A stretch of 64,000 bases of DNA from Acidimicrobiales bacterium (GTDB taxonomy: Bacteria > Actinomycetota > Acidimicrobiia > Acidimicrobiales > MedAcidi-G1). Shown here one piece after another: positions 1 to 8,958 of the stretch. Below the pieces are notes generated by a model. That model was not told where the DNA came from. It did no database searches and saw only the letters and a list, made by a program, of their open reading frames with translations. How positions within the stretch are numbered: position 1 is the first letter of the stretch; each line of letters begins with the position of its first letter. A program made the position numbers and the translations under genes. The stretch spans positions 62,001 through 126,000 of the forward strand of contig JASLKK010000005.1 of NCBI GenBank assembly GCA_030747595.1, read 5' to 3'.

Positions 1-275
1 GAATCCTCGATGACGTCGCCTACGACTGGCGGCCCGTGGTGCACGACATGTTGCTCGGGCCGGTGCCCGGCGGTCCCGTCGTAGCCCTCGAGACCGACGT
101 GGTCGAGGCCCACCGACTGGTCAGAACCCACACCTCGGTGCCTGCCGATCCCACCGGCACAGCGGGTCTCGCCGGGCTGCTTGCCGCACGACGCGACGGC
201 TGCATCGAGGCCGACGAGGAGGTCGTGATCCTGCTCACCGGGGTCGAACGGGCCCTGACAGGGCCCCGCTCCTGA
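1..275 (+). CDS. Threonine synthase-like PLP enzyme, C-terminal fragment
   Basis: The 5' end lies outside the window. The frame is open from base 3 and ends in TGA at 273-275, so 90 residues are visible. The stretch DPTGTAGLAGLL followed by an acidic linker and VVILLTG matches the C-terminal part of fold-type II pyridoxal-phosphate enzymes, where this region closes the domain near the phosphate site; threonine synthase and its paralogues end this way. The PLP lysine lies upstream and cannot be checked. A related threonine dehydratase-like enzyme is possible. It is convergent with the minus-strand permease at 306-1238. Confidence 0.6.
   Translation, partial: ILDDVAYDWRPVVHDMLLGPVPGGPVVALETDVVEAHRLVRTHTSVPADPTGTAGLAGLLAARRDGCIEADEEVVILLTGVERALTGPRS
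250..266. terminator. Short GC inverted repeat at the end of the first gene
   Basis: GGGCCC, a five-base loop TGACA, then GGGCCC, ending seven bases before the stop of the plus-strand gene. It has no U-run, so it is at best a weak or Rho-assisted termination site between two convergent genes. Confidence 0.25.
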
Positions 276-305
276 CGGCGCCCCAGAAGTCGGGGGGGGA
301 GGGCT

Positions 306-1238
306 TCAGCGCTCCTCGCGGCGGTAGGCGATGCCTAGTGCCGCCGGTGCGGGAGAGGGCCGATTTCGCGACCGGATCGAGATGGCCACCAGGACGCTGA
401 TGGTCAGCAGGTAGGGAAGCATCGACAGAAGGATCGGCGAAAAGTCCACGCCGAAGGTCTGCAACCGGGTCTTAAGCGCCAGCGTCAGCCCGAACAGGAG
501 CGCCCCGACCGCAACTCGGCCCGGACGCCACGCTCCAAAGATGACCAGCGCGACGGCGATCCAGCCCCGTCCGGCCACGATGCCGTCAGCCCACTGGGGG
601 GTAAGCGAGAGCGTCAGGTAGGCGCCCGACGCTCCGGCTAGTCCACCGCCCGTGGCGACCGCCGCCAGGCGGATACCAACTACCGAATGGCCAGCGGCAT
701 CCGCGGTGGATGCCGACTCGCCGGCGGCTCGGATGGCCAGGCCGAGGCGGGTGCGCCACAGAACGAACCAGGTCACGAAGCCCGTGATGACCGCCAGGTA
801 GACGAACGGCGACTGGGCGAACAGGATCGGCCCAGCCCACGGGATATCCGACAACGGGCCCCAGTCCACGGAAACCATCTCGGCCCCCGCCGGTTCGCCG
901 ACCGAACCACGCCCCACAAAGGCAGCCAGGCCGAGGCCGAGGATGGTTAGCGAGAGCCCGGAGACCACCTGTTCGGCACCCAGCACCACGGTGAAAAACC
1001 CGTGGAGCAGGCCGATCATCGCTCCGGCGGCCACCGCTGCCACCAGGGCCACCCACGGGTTGCCGGTCTGGAGGGCGACGACGAAGCCCGTGACCGCGCC
1101 CATGGCCATCATCCCTTCCACTCCGAGGTTCAGGATCCCCGCCTTCTCGGCAATCATCTCGCCCAGGGCGGCTAGGTAGAGCAGAGCACCGAATGACACC
1201 GTGGCCTCGAACAACCCGATCAGCGAGGCCTCGTTCAC
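306..1238 (-). CDS. BMP-type nucleoside ABC transporter, permease 2
   Basis: Inner-membrane permease of 310 residues in the RbsC/BPD_transp_2 family, the YufQ/NupQ type of nucleoside importer. It shows a run of hydrophobic segments and the family loop NLGVEGMMAMGAV near residues 38-50, with a second conserved stretch SLTPQWADGIVAGRGWIAVALVIFG near 210-235. The start is GTG at 1238, sharing GTGA with the stop of the upstream permease, so the two are translationally coupled. It is the last gene of the 17-kb minus-strand locus. With its partner permease it would form the channel through which the substrate bound by the lipoprotein at 4081-5160 enters the cell. Substrate class (nucleoside or purine) is inferred from the family and the neighbours. 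Confidence 0.85.
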   Translation of the reverse strand: MNEASLIGLFEATVSFGALLYLAALGEMIAEKAGILNLGVEGMMAMGAVTGFVVALQTGNPWVALVAAVAAGAMIGLLHGFFTVVLGAEQVVSGLSLTILGLGLAAFVGRGSVGEPAGAEMVSVDWGPLSDIPWAGPILFAQSPFVYLAVITGFVTWFVLWRTRLGLAIRAAGESASTADAAGHSVVGIRLAAVATGGGLAGASGAYLTLSLTPQWADGIVAGRGWIAVALVIFGAWRPGRVAVGALLFGLTLALKTRLQTFGVDFSPILLSMLPYLLTISVLVAISIRSRNRPSPAPAALGIAYRREER

Positions 1239-2335
1239 GACGTCACCTCCGTCGTGTCGCCGGCCACCATCTCGACCCGGTATCGGCTCAACACCCCGGC
1301 AGCGATAGCGCCGAACAAGATCAAGGCCTGAAGGATCGTCGACACCGATGACGAGACGCCCATGGTCTGGATGCTTTGTCCGCCGATCTGCACGGCCCCG
1401 AACAACACGGCCACCGCTGCGACGCCCGACGGTCTCATCAGTGCCAGCGCGGCCACGATGATGCCGGCGAACCCGAAGCCGTTGGACAGGCTTTCGGTGA
1501 TCCGATCAGAGGTGCCACTTAGCTCGATGCCTCCAGCGAATCCGGCTACACCACCGGAAAGGACGAGAACCGTCAGAATCTTGCGTTCCAGCGAGATCCC
1601 GGCATAGCGGGCCGTAGCCCCCGAGGATCCGGCGACTCGTAACTCGTAGCCCCACGCTGTGCGGCTGGACGCCACACCAAACAGAAGGATCACGATGGCA
1701 GCCAGCACCACCCCGACGTGGGCCCGTTCGAACAGGCCGGGCAGCCGGGCGTTGTCGGGCAGCATCGGGGCCAGGGGAAAGTTGTGGGAATCGGGGTCCT
1801 TCCACCGACCGTGGACCAGCCACTGGACGAGACGGATGGCCACCTCGTTAAGCATGAGGGTGGTGATGATCTCGTTGACGCCAATCCGGGCCCGGGCAAT
1901 GGCCGGACCGAGGGCCAGCAGGCCGCCACCGAGGATGGCGGCGGCGAGCATGGCCGCGATGAGGAGGGGTGACGGCCACTCCCCGCCAATCCGAGCCACC
2001 CAGGCCGCACCGACGGCGCCAGCCATGATCTGGCCTTCGGCGCCGATGTTCCACAGGCCCATGGACCCAGCCACGGCCACCGCCAAACCGGCGAGGCCCA
2101 GCGGCACCGCCCGGTTGAGGGTCACCGACCAGGCCCGGGGGTCACCCAGGGAAGCCTCAAACATCCGCTCATAGACGCGCATCGGATCGTGGCCCGAGCC
2201 GACCAGCAGGACAATGCCCACCACGAGGGCCACAGCCAAGCCAATACCGAAGGCCAGTGGTTGGCCGCCCCGCAGCACCTGTTCACGGCGAACCAGCACC
2301 GGCCTCCCCGCCCGTCTTCCCATTGGCCGATTCAT
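1235..2335 (-). CDS. BMP-type nucleoside ABC transporter, permease 1
   Basis: Inner-membrane permease of 366 residues, YufP/NupP type. Hydrophobic segments run through most of the protein, and GLWNIGAEGQIMAGAVGA (about residues 92-109) is the hallmark loop of this permease class, followed by IGVNEIITTLMLNEVA near 150-165. ATG at 2335 overlaps the stop of the ATPase gene as ATGA, and its own stop overlaps the next permease. The pair differs in length (366 and 310 residues), as is usual for the two dissimilar permeases of nucleoside importers. Confidence 0.87.
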   Translation of the reverse strand: MNRPMGRRAGRPVLVRREQVLRGGQPLAFGIGLAVALVVGIVLLVGSGHDPMRVYERMFEASLGDPRAWSVTLNRAVPLGLAGLAVAVAGSMGLWNIGAEGQIMAGAVGAAWVARIGGEWPSPLLIAAMLAAAILGGGLLALGPAIARARIGVNEIITTLMLNEVAIRLVQWLVHGRWKDPDSHNFPLAPMLPDNARLPGLFERAHVGVVLAAIVILLFGVASSRTAWGYELRVAGSSGATARYAGISLERKILTVLVLSGGVAGFAGGIELSGTSDRITESLSNGFGFAGIIVAALALMRPSGVAAVAVLFGAVQIGGQSIQTMGVSSSVSTILQALILFGAIAAGVLSRYRVEMVAGDTTEVTS

Positions 2336-3927
2336 CGGTTGGCCACCTGATCATCGGCCGGTACGGCATGACCGACCATCGCCTCGCCGATGGCGTGGCG
2401 TTCAGCGGTCGTCGGATCGAACTCGGCCACGATCCGACCGGCGTGGATCACGAGCAGGCGATCGGCCAGCGTCAACAACTCGTCGAGGTCCTCGGAGATG
2501 AGCAGGACCGCCGCGCCGGCGTCGCGCTCGCCCACCAGCAGGTCCTGGATGGCCTTCACCCCTTGAACGTCGAGTCCCCGGGTGGGTTGGGCGGCCACCA
2601 CGACCCGAGGGCCGTCGACCAACTCTCGCCCAACCAGCAGACGTTGGAGGTTGCCGCCTGACAGCCCGGCGATCGGCTCGTCCAGCGGGCCGGTACGCAC
2701 GCCGAACTGATCGACGAGGTCCCTGCAGTGGCTGGCCGCCGCCGCGAAATCCAGGAACGGACCACGGCGGTGACGGCCGTAGGTCCGTAGCACCGCGTTG
2801 TCCGTCACGCTGAGTCGGGGCGCCAGGCCCACACCGAGGCGGTCCTCGGGGATGTAGCCCAACCCGTCTGCGAACCGCTGGCGCGGGGTGGCGTCCGTTC
2901 GGTCTTCACCGATCAGGTGGATCGTCCCCGACTCGACGGGCCGCAGACCGGCGATGCACTGGGTCAACTCGCGTTGGCCATTGCCGGCTACCCCGGCGAT
3001 ACCCACAATCTCCCCCGAACGTACGGCGAGGTCCATGCCCTCGAGGCCGTTCAGCCCACGATCGTCGAGACACCGGAGATCACGCACCTCGAGACGGACT
3101 TCGCCGGCCTCGCGGAGAGGGGGCCGTTCGGTAATGACCGGGGACGCTCCGACCATGAGTCCAGCCAGTTCGGAGGCGTCGGTATCGGCCACTGATAGCG
3201 AGGCGGCCACCGTCTTCCCGCCCCGGAGCACGGTGGCCTCGTCGCAGAAGCCCATCACCTCGTGGAGCTTGTGGCTGATGAACACTACGGTGCGGCCGTC
3301 GTCGGCCATGTGGCGCAACACGGCGCCCAGTTCATCGGCCTCGCCCGGGGTGAGGACGGCCGTCGGCTCGTCCAGAATCAGGATTCTGGCGTCGCGCCAC
3401 AACGCCTTGAGAATCTCGACCCGTTGGCGCTCGCCCATGGAGAGTTGCCAGACCGGCCGGTTGGGTTCGGTAGCCAGACCAAAGCGTTCGGCTAGTGCCC
3501 CGACCGCCAACTCGACGGCCGAGCGTCGCACGATTCGCTCGCAGGCCCCCAGCACGACATTCTCGGCCACCGTGAACGACGGCACGAGCCGGAACTCCTG
3601 GTGGACCATCCCCACCCCGGCAGCCAACGCGTCGGCCGGTGTGCGGAAGTGGTGGGCCATGCCGTCGATGCGGACGTCGCCCTCGTCAGGCCGGTAGACG
3701 CCTGACAGGACGTTCATCAGGGTCGACTTCCCGGCACCATTCTCGCCGAGAACAGCGTGCACGCTGCCCCGACGGACCCGCAGGTGGGCACCGGCATTGG
3801 CCACCACGCCGGGAAATCGCTTCCAGATGTCCCGTAGCTCAACGGCGGGTGGGCCATCAGCGGGCGCGACCCCATCTGGCTTCTCCGAGGTGTTGGCGAG
3901 GCCGGTCGGGTGCGGGGGTTCGGTCAT
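2332..3927 (-). CDS. BMP-type nucleoside ABC transporter, double ATPase
   Basis: Sugar/nucleoside-type ABC ATPase with two fused nucleotide-binding domains (531 residues). The first domain has Walker A GENGAGKST, signature LSMGERQRVEI and Walker B ILILDEPTAVL. The second has the usual degenerate Walker A (GVAGNGQREL) but a full signature LSGGNLQRLLVG. It powers the two downstream permeases. The open frame extends upstream to 4020, but ATG at 3927 (MTEPPHPTG) is preferred: the extension is arginine-rich, unlike the family, and would start inside the hairpin at 4004-4034. AGGA lies upstream of this ATG. Its stop overlaps the permease start by four bases. Confidence 0.88.
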   Translation of the reverse strand: MTEPPHPTGLANTSEKPDGVAPADGPPAVELRDIWKRFPGVVANAGAHLRVRRGSVHAVLGENGAGKSTLMNVLSGVYRPDEGDVRIDGMAHHFRTPADALAAGVGMVHQEFRLVPSFTVAENVVLGACERIVRRSAVELAVGALAERFGLATEPNRPVWQLSMGERQRVEILKALWRDARILILDEPTAVLTPGEADELGAVLRHMADDGRTVVFISHKLHEVMGFCDEATVLRGGKTVAASLSVADTDASELAGLMVGASPVITERPPLREAGEVRLEVRDLRCLDDRGLNGLEGMDLAVRSGEIVGIAGVAGNGQRELTQCIAGLRPVESGTIHLIGEDRTDATPRQRFADGLGYIPEDRLGVGLAPRLSVTDNAVLRTYGRHRRGPFLDFAAAASHCRDLVDQFGVRTGPLDEPIAGLSGGNLQRLLVGRELVDGPRVVVAAQPTRGLDVQGVKAIQDLLVGERDAGAAVLLISEDLDELLTLADRLLVIHAGRIVAEFDPTTAERHAIGEAMVGHAVPADDQVANR

Positions 3928-4003
3928 CGGTGGTCCTGCGGTTCCAGTCTCGATAAATGGTCTCGACGAAAGGCCCTGCCGGGCGATCTCAAGTCGGACG
4001 TGA

Positions 4004-4034
4004 CGGCGCCGGCGGGTCATCCCCGCCGGCGCCG
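4004..4034 (-). promoter_or_regulatory. 13-bp GC hairpin between binding protein and ATPase genes
   Basis: Perfect inverted repeat: arm 4004-4016 (CGGCGCCGGCGGG), five-base loop, arm 4022-4034. It lies just after the BMP lipoprotein stop in the direction of transcription, with no U-run. Hairpins here in ABC operons commonly stabilise the upstream binding-protein message or dampen read-through, giving excess binding protein over transporter. That role is inferred. Confidence 0.6.
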
Positions 4035-4080
4035 CGTTCGTCTGGTCCCCCTTGGTAGGGGATGGACGTCAGGGTGAGAA

Positions 4081-5160
4081 TCAGCCGGCGGAGCCGACGA
4101 CCCCTTCGACGAAGACGCCGATTCCCAGCATGTCGCCGTCACTCATCGTCTCGCCAGCCGCCACGAGCACGCTGCCGTCCTGGGCGTTGATCGGACCCTG
4201 GAACGGATGGAACGAACCGTCAATGATCTGCTGCTTCCGTTCCGCCACCGCGGCGACCACGGATGCGTCCACGTCGCTGGCGATGGGCGCCAGGTCGACC
4301 GTGCCGTCAGCCATCGAACCCCAGTAGTAGCCACCCTCGTACGTGCCGGCCGTGGCCTGCCCGATGACCTCGGCGTAGCGCGGGCCCCAATCCCAGACCG
4401 GCGCCGTGAGGTGGGCCGCCGGAGCGTGGGCGCTCATATCAGAGTTGTAGGCCACCCAACGAGCGCCTGCGGCTTCGGCCTTCTCGCCAGCTGCCGTGGA
4501 GTCCTGATGCATGGCAATCACGTCGGCACCCTTGTCGAGCATCGCCTGGGCCGAGTCACCCTCGACCACCGGATCAAACCACGTGCTGGTCCAGACCACC
4601 TCGACCTGAGCGGCTGGGTTGATCTCACGGACACCAAGGGTGAAGGCGTTGATGCCCCGGATGACCTCGGGAATCGGGAAGGCCGCCACGTAGCCGATGA
4701 GGTTCGACGAGGTAGCTGAACCGGCGACCATGCCGGAGAGATAGCGGGGCTCGTACATGCGCCCGAAGCTGTTTCCGAAGTTGGTGCCGTTGGCCTTGTA
4801 ACCCGAGATGTGGTCGAACACGACGTCGGGGAACTCGTCGGCGAGGGCTTCCATGTCGTCCATGTAACCAAACGAGGTGCCAAAGATGACGTTGTAGCCC
4901 TGATCAATGAAATCGCGAACGTGGTTGCCGAAGTCGGCGGTGCCCTCCGGCACGGCCTCTACATAAGCGGTCTCCACACCGGTCTCGGCTGCTGCCGCGG
5001 CTCGACCCTGGTCATGGGCGTAGGTCCACCCGGCATCTCCCACCGGTCCGACGTAGATGAAGGCCGCCTTGGTGGCGTCCTCGTCATCGGATCCACAGGC
5101 CGTGGCCACCAAGGTAAGGCTCAGGACGACGGCCAACAGGCCGGCAATTCGGCGTCGCAT
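4081..5160 (-). CDS. BMP family substrate-binding lipoprotein
   Basis: Periplasmic-type lipoprotein of about 359 residues that captures the substrate for the ABC importer encoded downstream. The N-terminus MRRRIAGLLAVVLSLTLV followed by lipobox ATAC and GSDDED is a clear lipoprotein signal. The mature part has the BMP/PnrA family blocks: FIYVGPVGDAGWTYAHDQGR, the FGTSFGYMDD stretch and GSMADGTVDLAP near the end. ATG at 5160 is preferred (another ATG at 5163), because GGGAG lies five bases upstream; the open frame to 5259 would bury the signal peptide. BMP proteins typically bind nucleosides, which fits the purine enzymes upstream. Confidence 0.88.
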   Translation of the reverse strand: MRRRIAGLLAVVLSLTLVATACGSDDEDATKAAFIYVGPVGDAGWTYAHDQGRAAAAAETGVETAYVEAVPEGTADFGNHVRDFIDQGYNVIFGTSFGYMDDMEALADEFPDVVFDHISGYKANGTNFGNSFGRMYEPRYLSGMVAGSATSSNLIGYVAAFPIPEVIRGINAFTLGVREINPAAQVEVVWTSTWFDPVVEGDSAQAMLDKGADVIAMHQDSTAAGEKAEAAGARWVAYNSDMSAHAPAAHLTAPVWDWGPRYAEVIGQATAGTYEGGYYWGSMADGTVDLAPIASDVDASVVAAVAERKQQIIDGSFHPFQGPINAQDGSVLVAAGETMSDGDMLGIGVFVEGVVGSAG

Positions 5161-5186
5161 CATTTCTCCCTCTGGCCGCCCCGGTC

Positions 5187-5203
5187 CGGGCCCATATGGC
5201 CCG
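5187..5203. promoter_or_regulatory. Inverted repeat in the leader of the BMP lipoprotein gene
   Basis: CGGGCC, spacer CATAT, GGCCCG, about 25 bases before the lipoprotein start, within the only gap above 100 bases in the 17-kb minus-strand locus. It could be an operator or a leader hairpin. I see no matching promoter or known riboswitch core in this gap. Confidence 0.25.
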
Positions 5204-5298
5204 TCGAGAGCCAGGACGGCTCGTCGGCGATCATTCCACGTTTCATCAATACGCGCCACAACAGGCGGAGAACCTGAACTGCAGCTCCGATCCGAAGG

Positions 5299-5535
5299 TC
5301 AACCGGCCACCGTGAGTTGCAGGCTGACCCGGGTGGCGCCGTTGGCCACCGCGGCACGGACCACTGCGTCGACTGCGTCCAGCACGGCGATCGTCTCACC
5401 TTCCACGGCGGTCCCGAAGGGGCCGACCTCGACATCCAACCCGGCTGCCTCGGCCACCGCGATGGCCGCCTTGACATGGGGGCCGGGGTCTCCCTCCACG
5501 AAGGGTTCGATGGTGAACTCGGCGACCGTCGACAT
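5299..5535 (-). CDS. Thiamine-binding family protein (MTH1187/YkoF type)
   Basis: Small cytosolic alpha/beta protein of 78 residues. It begins MSTVAEFTIEPF and contains GPFGTAVEG and GATRVSLQLTV, the pattern of the MTH1187/YkoF thiamine-binding family (ferredoxin-like fold). Members bind thiamine or related pyrimidines, and their exact role is often unknown. The frame opens at 5643, but ATG at 5535 gives the normal family length and N-terminus. It sits between the 8-oxoguanine-deaminase-like gene (31 bases upstream) and the BMP lipoprotein. Binding of a heterocyclic substrate or product of this pathway is conceivable but inferred. Confidence 0.72.
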   Translation of the reverse strand: MSTVAEFTIEPFVEGDPGPHVKAAIAVAEAAGLDVEVGPFGTAVEGETIAVLDAVDAVVRAAVANGATRVSLQLTVAG

Positions 5536-5566
5536 GGACTCATCATGGCCCATGATTAGCGGTGCG

Positions 5567-6898
5567 TCAGTCCCAGAGGGCCCGGGCTCGCTGGGCCAGG
5601 TCTCGGTGGGCAGTCCGAAGATCCACCCCGGCGAGCTCTCCATCGGTCACCACGGCACGCCCCCCGACCAGAAGGTGGCGGACCCGACGATCCGGCCCCA
5701 GCACCAGTCCGGCCACCGGGTCGGCCATGTCGCCCAAGTCGTCGCCAGGCCACACCGCCAGATCGGCCCGCATGCCCACGGCGAGGCGACCGGTGTCGGC
5801 CATGCCCAGACAGTCCGCACCGCTTGTCGTGGCCATCTCCACCACATCGGCCGGCATCAAAGCATCGGGACGCCGCTCTCTCAATCGGGCGGTGTAGAGG
5901 GCCTGCCGGAGTTCGGGGAATAGTCCTCCAACTTCGTTGGACGCCACGCCATCGACGCCCAGACCCACCGGGCAGCCGGCGGCTCGCAGGTCGGCGACCC
6001 GGCACATGCCGGCGGCCAGTCGGGCGTTGGACGACGGACAGTGAGCGATGCCCGTGCCGGCCGAGCCCAGGCGGGCCATCTCGTCGTCGTCGATGTGGAT
6101 GCCGTGGGCCAGCCACACGTCATCTCCCACCCAACCCCATTCATCGAGCATCTCCACGGGGCGTCGCCCAAACCGTTCCAGACAGTGCTCCTGTTCGGCA
6201 ATGGTCTCGCACAAGTGGGTGTGAAGGCGTAGGCCGTAGCTTCGGGCCAACTCGGCGGACTCCACCATGAGTCCGGTGGTCACTGAGAACGGGCTGCACG
6301 GGGCGACGGTCACGAACACCATGTCGCCGTCGTGGTGGCGCGCGATCACCGACTCGGTAGAGGTCAGGATGGCGTCGCGGTCCTCGACCACGTGGTCTGG
6401 CGGTAGGCCGCCGGCACTCTCGCCGAGATCCATGGACCCCCGCGACAGGTGCAGGCGGATGCCGACGGTCCGGGCCGCATCGACAATGGCGTCAAACACC
6501 GTGTCGTCGCCGCCCGGCACCAGGTAGTGGTGGTCCGACGCGGTGGTGCAGCCGGTAGCTGCCAACTCACCTAGGCCGACTAACGCGGCAGCCCGTACGT
6601 CATCGACCGAGAGCCGGCCCCACACTGGGTACAGCTCAACCAACCACTGGAAGAGGTCGCAACCGGTGGCCCGACCCCGGGTCATCCACTGGTACAAGTG
6701 GTGATGCGTGTTGACAAGACCAGCGGTGATGATGTCGCCTTCGCAGTGCACCTCCTTGTCGCCCGACTCCGGAGCCACGATGCCCACCGCGGTGATCCGA
6801 CCATCCACAATGGCCACGTCGCCGGGGTGACGGGCACCCCGCAGGACCAGTCGATCCTCGGGCACCGATGAACCTTCTCGAGCGGGAAACGTGGTCAT
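5567..6898 (-). CDS. 8-oxoguanine deaminase-like amidohydrolase
   Basis: Metal-dependent aminohydrolase of 443 residues in the TrzF/8-oxoguanine deaminase/guanine deaminase group. It has an N-terminal beta-sandwich ([21 protein letters not shown]), the metal motif NTHHHLYQ near residue 65, [17 protein letters not shown], and the late Asp in GVDGVASNE. Hydrolysis of an exocyclic amino group of a purine such as 8-oxoguanine is the family reaction; related members dechlorinate or deaminate triazines. The start is ATG at 6898, sharing ATGA with the luciferase-like gene. The open frame runs on to 7243 only as an artefact of overlap. The context of two molybdenum hydroxylases fits an oxidised purine substrate. 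Confidence 0.8.
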   Translation of the reverse strand: MTTFPAREGSSVPEDRLVLRGARHPGDVAIVDGRITAVGIVAPESGDKEVHCEGDIITAGLVNTHHHLYQWMTRGRATGCDLFQWLVELYPVWGRLSVDDVRAAALVGLGELAATGCTTASDHHYLVPGGDDTVFDAIVDAARTVGIRLHLSRGSMDLGESAGGLPPDHVVEDRDAILTSTESVIARHHDGDMVFVTVAPCSPFSVTTGLMVESAELARSYGLRLHTHLCETIAEQEHCLERFGRRPVEMLDEWGWVGDDVWLAHGIHIDDDEMARLGSAGTGIAHCPSSNARLAAGMCRVADLRAAGCPVGLGVDGVASNEVGGLFPELRQALYTARLRERRPDALMPADVVEMATTSGADCLGMADTGRLAVGMRADLAVWPGDDLGDMADPVAGLVLGPDRRVRHLLVGGRAVVTDGELAGVDLRTAHRDLAQRARALWD

Positions 6899-7896
6899 GG
6901 AGTCCAGTCGGCGAAGGTGTCGATCATCATCCGGACGTCGGGGCCCAGTGGATAGAGGATGGGGCAGGTGCAACCGTCGGCCATGTACTGGCCCACCTTT
7001 TCTCGGACCTCGTCGGGCGTGCCTGCCGCGCAGATCATCTGCACCACGTCGTCGGGCACCAGCTTTGAAGCGGCCTTCACCTGCTCGTGGGTGGCCGGCC
7101 AGGTCAGGACCCGACCGATCTCCTCGAGTAGCGATTCGGGCACACCGGAGGCCTTCATGATGTGGGGCTGCTGACCCAGGTACTGGGTGACCATGAGGCG
7201 GGCACCGTCGAGGGCCTCGGCCCTGGTCTCGGCCACCGAGCACACCACCAACTGGGGGCGGTCCAGGTCGTCGACCGAGCGGCCCACCCGGGCGGCCCCG
7301 TCTGCCAGGCGATCCATGGCCTTCCGGTTGTACTCGGGCGACACCAGATAGTTGAGCACGACACCGTCGGCGATCTCGCCGGTCAGTTCGAGCATCTTGT
7401 CACCCGTAGCACCGATGTAGATCGGCACGTCCTTCGGGCGACGCTGTTGGTACACGTAGTCCAACTCCACGCCATCAAGGTGCACGAACTCGCCGTCGTA
7501 GGTGACTGTCTCGTCGGCCAGCAGAAGCCGGCACGCCTCGACGGTCTCCCGGATGGCGGTCAACGGTCTCCGACGCTGCACGCCGACCTTGCTAGCCAGT
7601 GGTTCCCACCACGCACCGATGCCCAGAATCATCCGACCAGGGGCCAGGTCGTCCAACGTCGAAAAGGTCGACGCCAGGCGGGCCGGGTTACGAGTCCAGC
7701 AGTCGACCACCCCCGAACCGATCTTGATGGTCTCGGTGCAGGTGGCAAAGGCCGCCATGGGGACCACGGCGTCACGGACCAGTCTCGAGTCGGCCTGCCA
7801 CACGGCTTCGAAGCCGCGTTGTTCGGCGTACGTGACGTACTGCATCGCTTCCGTAATGGGATGTGCATCCTGCAGGTAGATAGCCAGTCGGGTCAT
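6895..7896 (-). CDS. Luciferase-like, F420-type oxidoreductase
   Basis: TIM-barrel flavin/F420 oxidoreductase of 333 residues, close in pattern to the methylene-H4MPT reductase subgroup: [40 protein letters not shown] and [11 protein letters not shown] are family blocks. GAGAGGAAG lies a few bases before ATG 7896, a strong ribosome site that settles the start over the longer open frame to 8001. The stop overlaps the deaminase start (ATGA). It may add a redox or ring-opening step to the heterocycle pathway, as the luciferase-like RutA does for uracil; that parallel is inference. F420 should be available, since fbiD is at 30458. Confidence 0.8.
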   Translation of the reverse strand: MTRLAIYLQDAHPITEAMQYVTYAEQRGFEAVWQADSRLVRDAVVPMAAFATCTETIKIGSGVVDCWTRNPARLASTFSTLDDLAPGRMILGIGAWWEPLASKVGVQRRRPLTAIRETVEACRLLLADETVTYDGEFVHLDGVELDYVYQQRRPKDVPIYIGATGDKMLELTGEIADGVVLNYLVSPEYNRKAMDRLADGAARVGRSVDDLDRPQLVVCSVAETRAEALDGARLMVTQYLGQQPHIMKASGVPESLLEEIGRVLTWPATHEQVKAASKLVPDDVVQMICAAGTPDEVREKVGQYMADGCTCPILYPLGPDVRMMIDTFADWTP

Positions 7897-7909
7897 GTTG
7901 CTTCCTCTC

Positions 7910-8953
7910 TCAGATCTCTTCGAGTCGACGGTGTAGGCGTACCGCCTGTTCGGCAGCCCGAGCCCGAACCTCGTCGGCGTCGACCCGGGTGGGTCGACCA
8001 TCAGCCAGCACGACCGCGCCGTCGACCTCCACGGTGCGGGGACCGACCCCCGTGGTAAAGGCCAACCGCCAGGGGTCCATGTGCGGGTAATCCCAGGTCA
8101 CCCGGTCGTTGCGGGCCTCGGGGAACAGATCCCAGCCGGTGGTCAACCACCCCCAGGCGGTCTCGGGCGAGGCGGTGACGTCGTCCTCGCGGTGGCGCAC
8201 GTAGGCCACCCGGAACTCGTCGAGCATGTCGGCCCCGATGCCGTCGGTACCGAGTGCTACCGGGTTGGCGAACCGGGTCGGGCGGGCGTAACCCACCGAG
8301 TTGTTCATGTTCGACCGGGGGTTGTGCACGAAGGTCCCGGCCAGGCCGTGGTCGTCGTCGAGATGCACACCGTGGACTAGTAGCCAGTCGTCGGTGGCCA
8401 GCGGCCGCAGGCGGTCGGCCGCTCCGACGTCGGCGGTCCCCTCGGCCACATGCACGTGGACGCCGACCCCCAGGTCGGCGGCAAGGCCGGCAGCCGCCTC
8501 GAGGCTGGCGTCGCTGCAGGTGAAGGCGGCGTGGATGCCCACCATGCCCCGACCCCCGGCTCGCAGGTACCGCTCGTTCTCAGCCAGACCTCGACGGGCT
8601 CCGTCGGCGCCGTGACGGTCGGTGATCCCGTAGGTGCACGAGACCCGGACGCCCACCTCGGCACACGCCTCGGCAATGACGTCGAGTGACCCGTCGATGG
8701 CCTCGGGCGATTCGTGGTGGTCGATGATCGCCGTGCAACCACGCTCCAGGGCCTCCACCGCACCGAGCATGGCCGACCAGCGGATCGATTCCAGGTCCAG
8801 TGCCCGGTCGAGTCGCCACCAGACCAACTCCAGGATGTCGGTGAAGCCGGCCGGCGTGCGGGGTGGGGCGGGCATGCCCCGAGCGAGCGACGAGTACAGG
8901 TGGTGGTGCGCGCAGACCAGGCCCGGGCTCGTCGCTCCGTCTGCGGCATCCAC
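7910..8953 (-). CDS. SsnA-like aminohydrolase lacking the N-terminal strand domain
   Basis: Amidohydrolase of 347 residues. Metal ligands are visible as [12 protein letters not shown] (residues 15-26), [17 protein letters not shown] and GTDGIGADM, matching the SsnA/chlorohydrolase group. Family members normally carry some 50 residues of beta-strand domain before the HxH motif. Here the gene begins at about that motif, because XDH coding sequence lies directly upstream. GTG at 8953, five bases after the XDH stop, is the most natural start; the frame is open to 9028 inside the XDH gene. The C-terminal strand segment ([12 protein letters not shown]) is kept. SsnA next to a fused molybdenum hydroxylase is a known arrangement. 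Substrate unknown. Confidence 0.7.
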   Translation of the reverse strand: MDAADGATSPGLVCAHHHLYSSLARGMPAPPRTPAGFTDILELVWWRLDRALDLESIRWSAMLGAVEALERGCTAIIDHHESPEAIDGSLDVIAEACAEVGVRVSCTYGITDRHGADGARRGLAENERYLRAGGRGMVGIHAAFTCSDASLEAAAGLAADLGVGVHVHVAEGTADVGAADRLRPLATDDWLLVHGVHLDDDHGLAGTFVHNPRSNMNNSVGYARPTRFANPVALGTDGIGADMLDEFRVAYVRHREDDVTASPETAWGWLTTGWDLFPEARNDRVTWDYPHMDPWRLAFTTGVGPRTVEVDGAVVLADGRPTRVDADEVRARAAEQAVRLHRRLEEI

Positions 8954-8958
8954 GGGAC

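Noticed and set aside
5164-5298. Purine or thiamine riboswitch before the BMP lipoprotein
   Set aside because: I looked for the conserved aptamer cores of purine and thiamine riboswitches and saw none; only a short inverted repeat is present.
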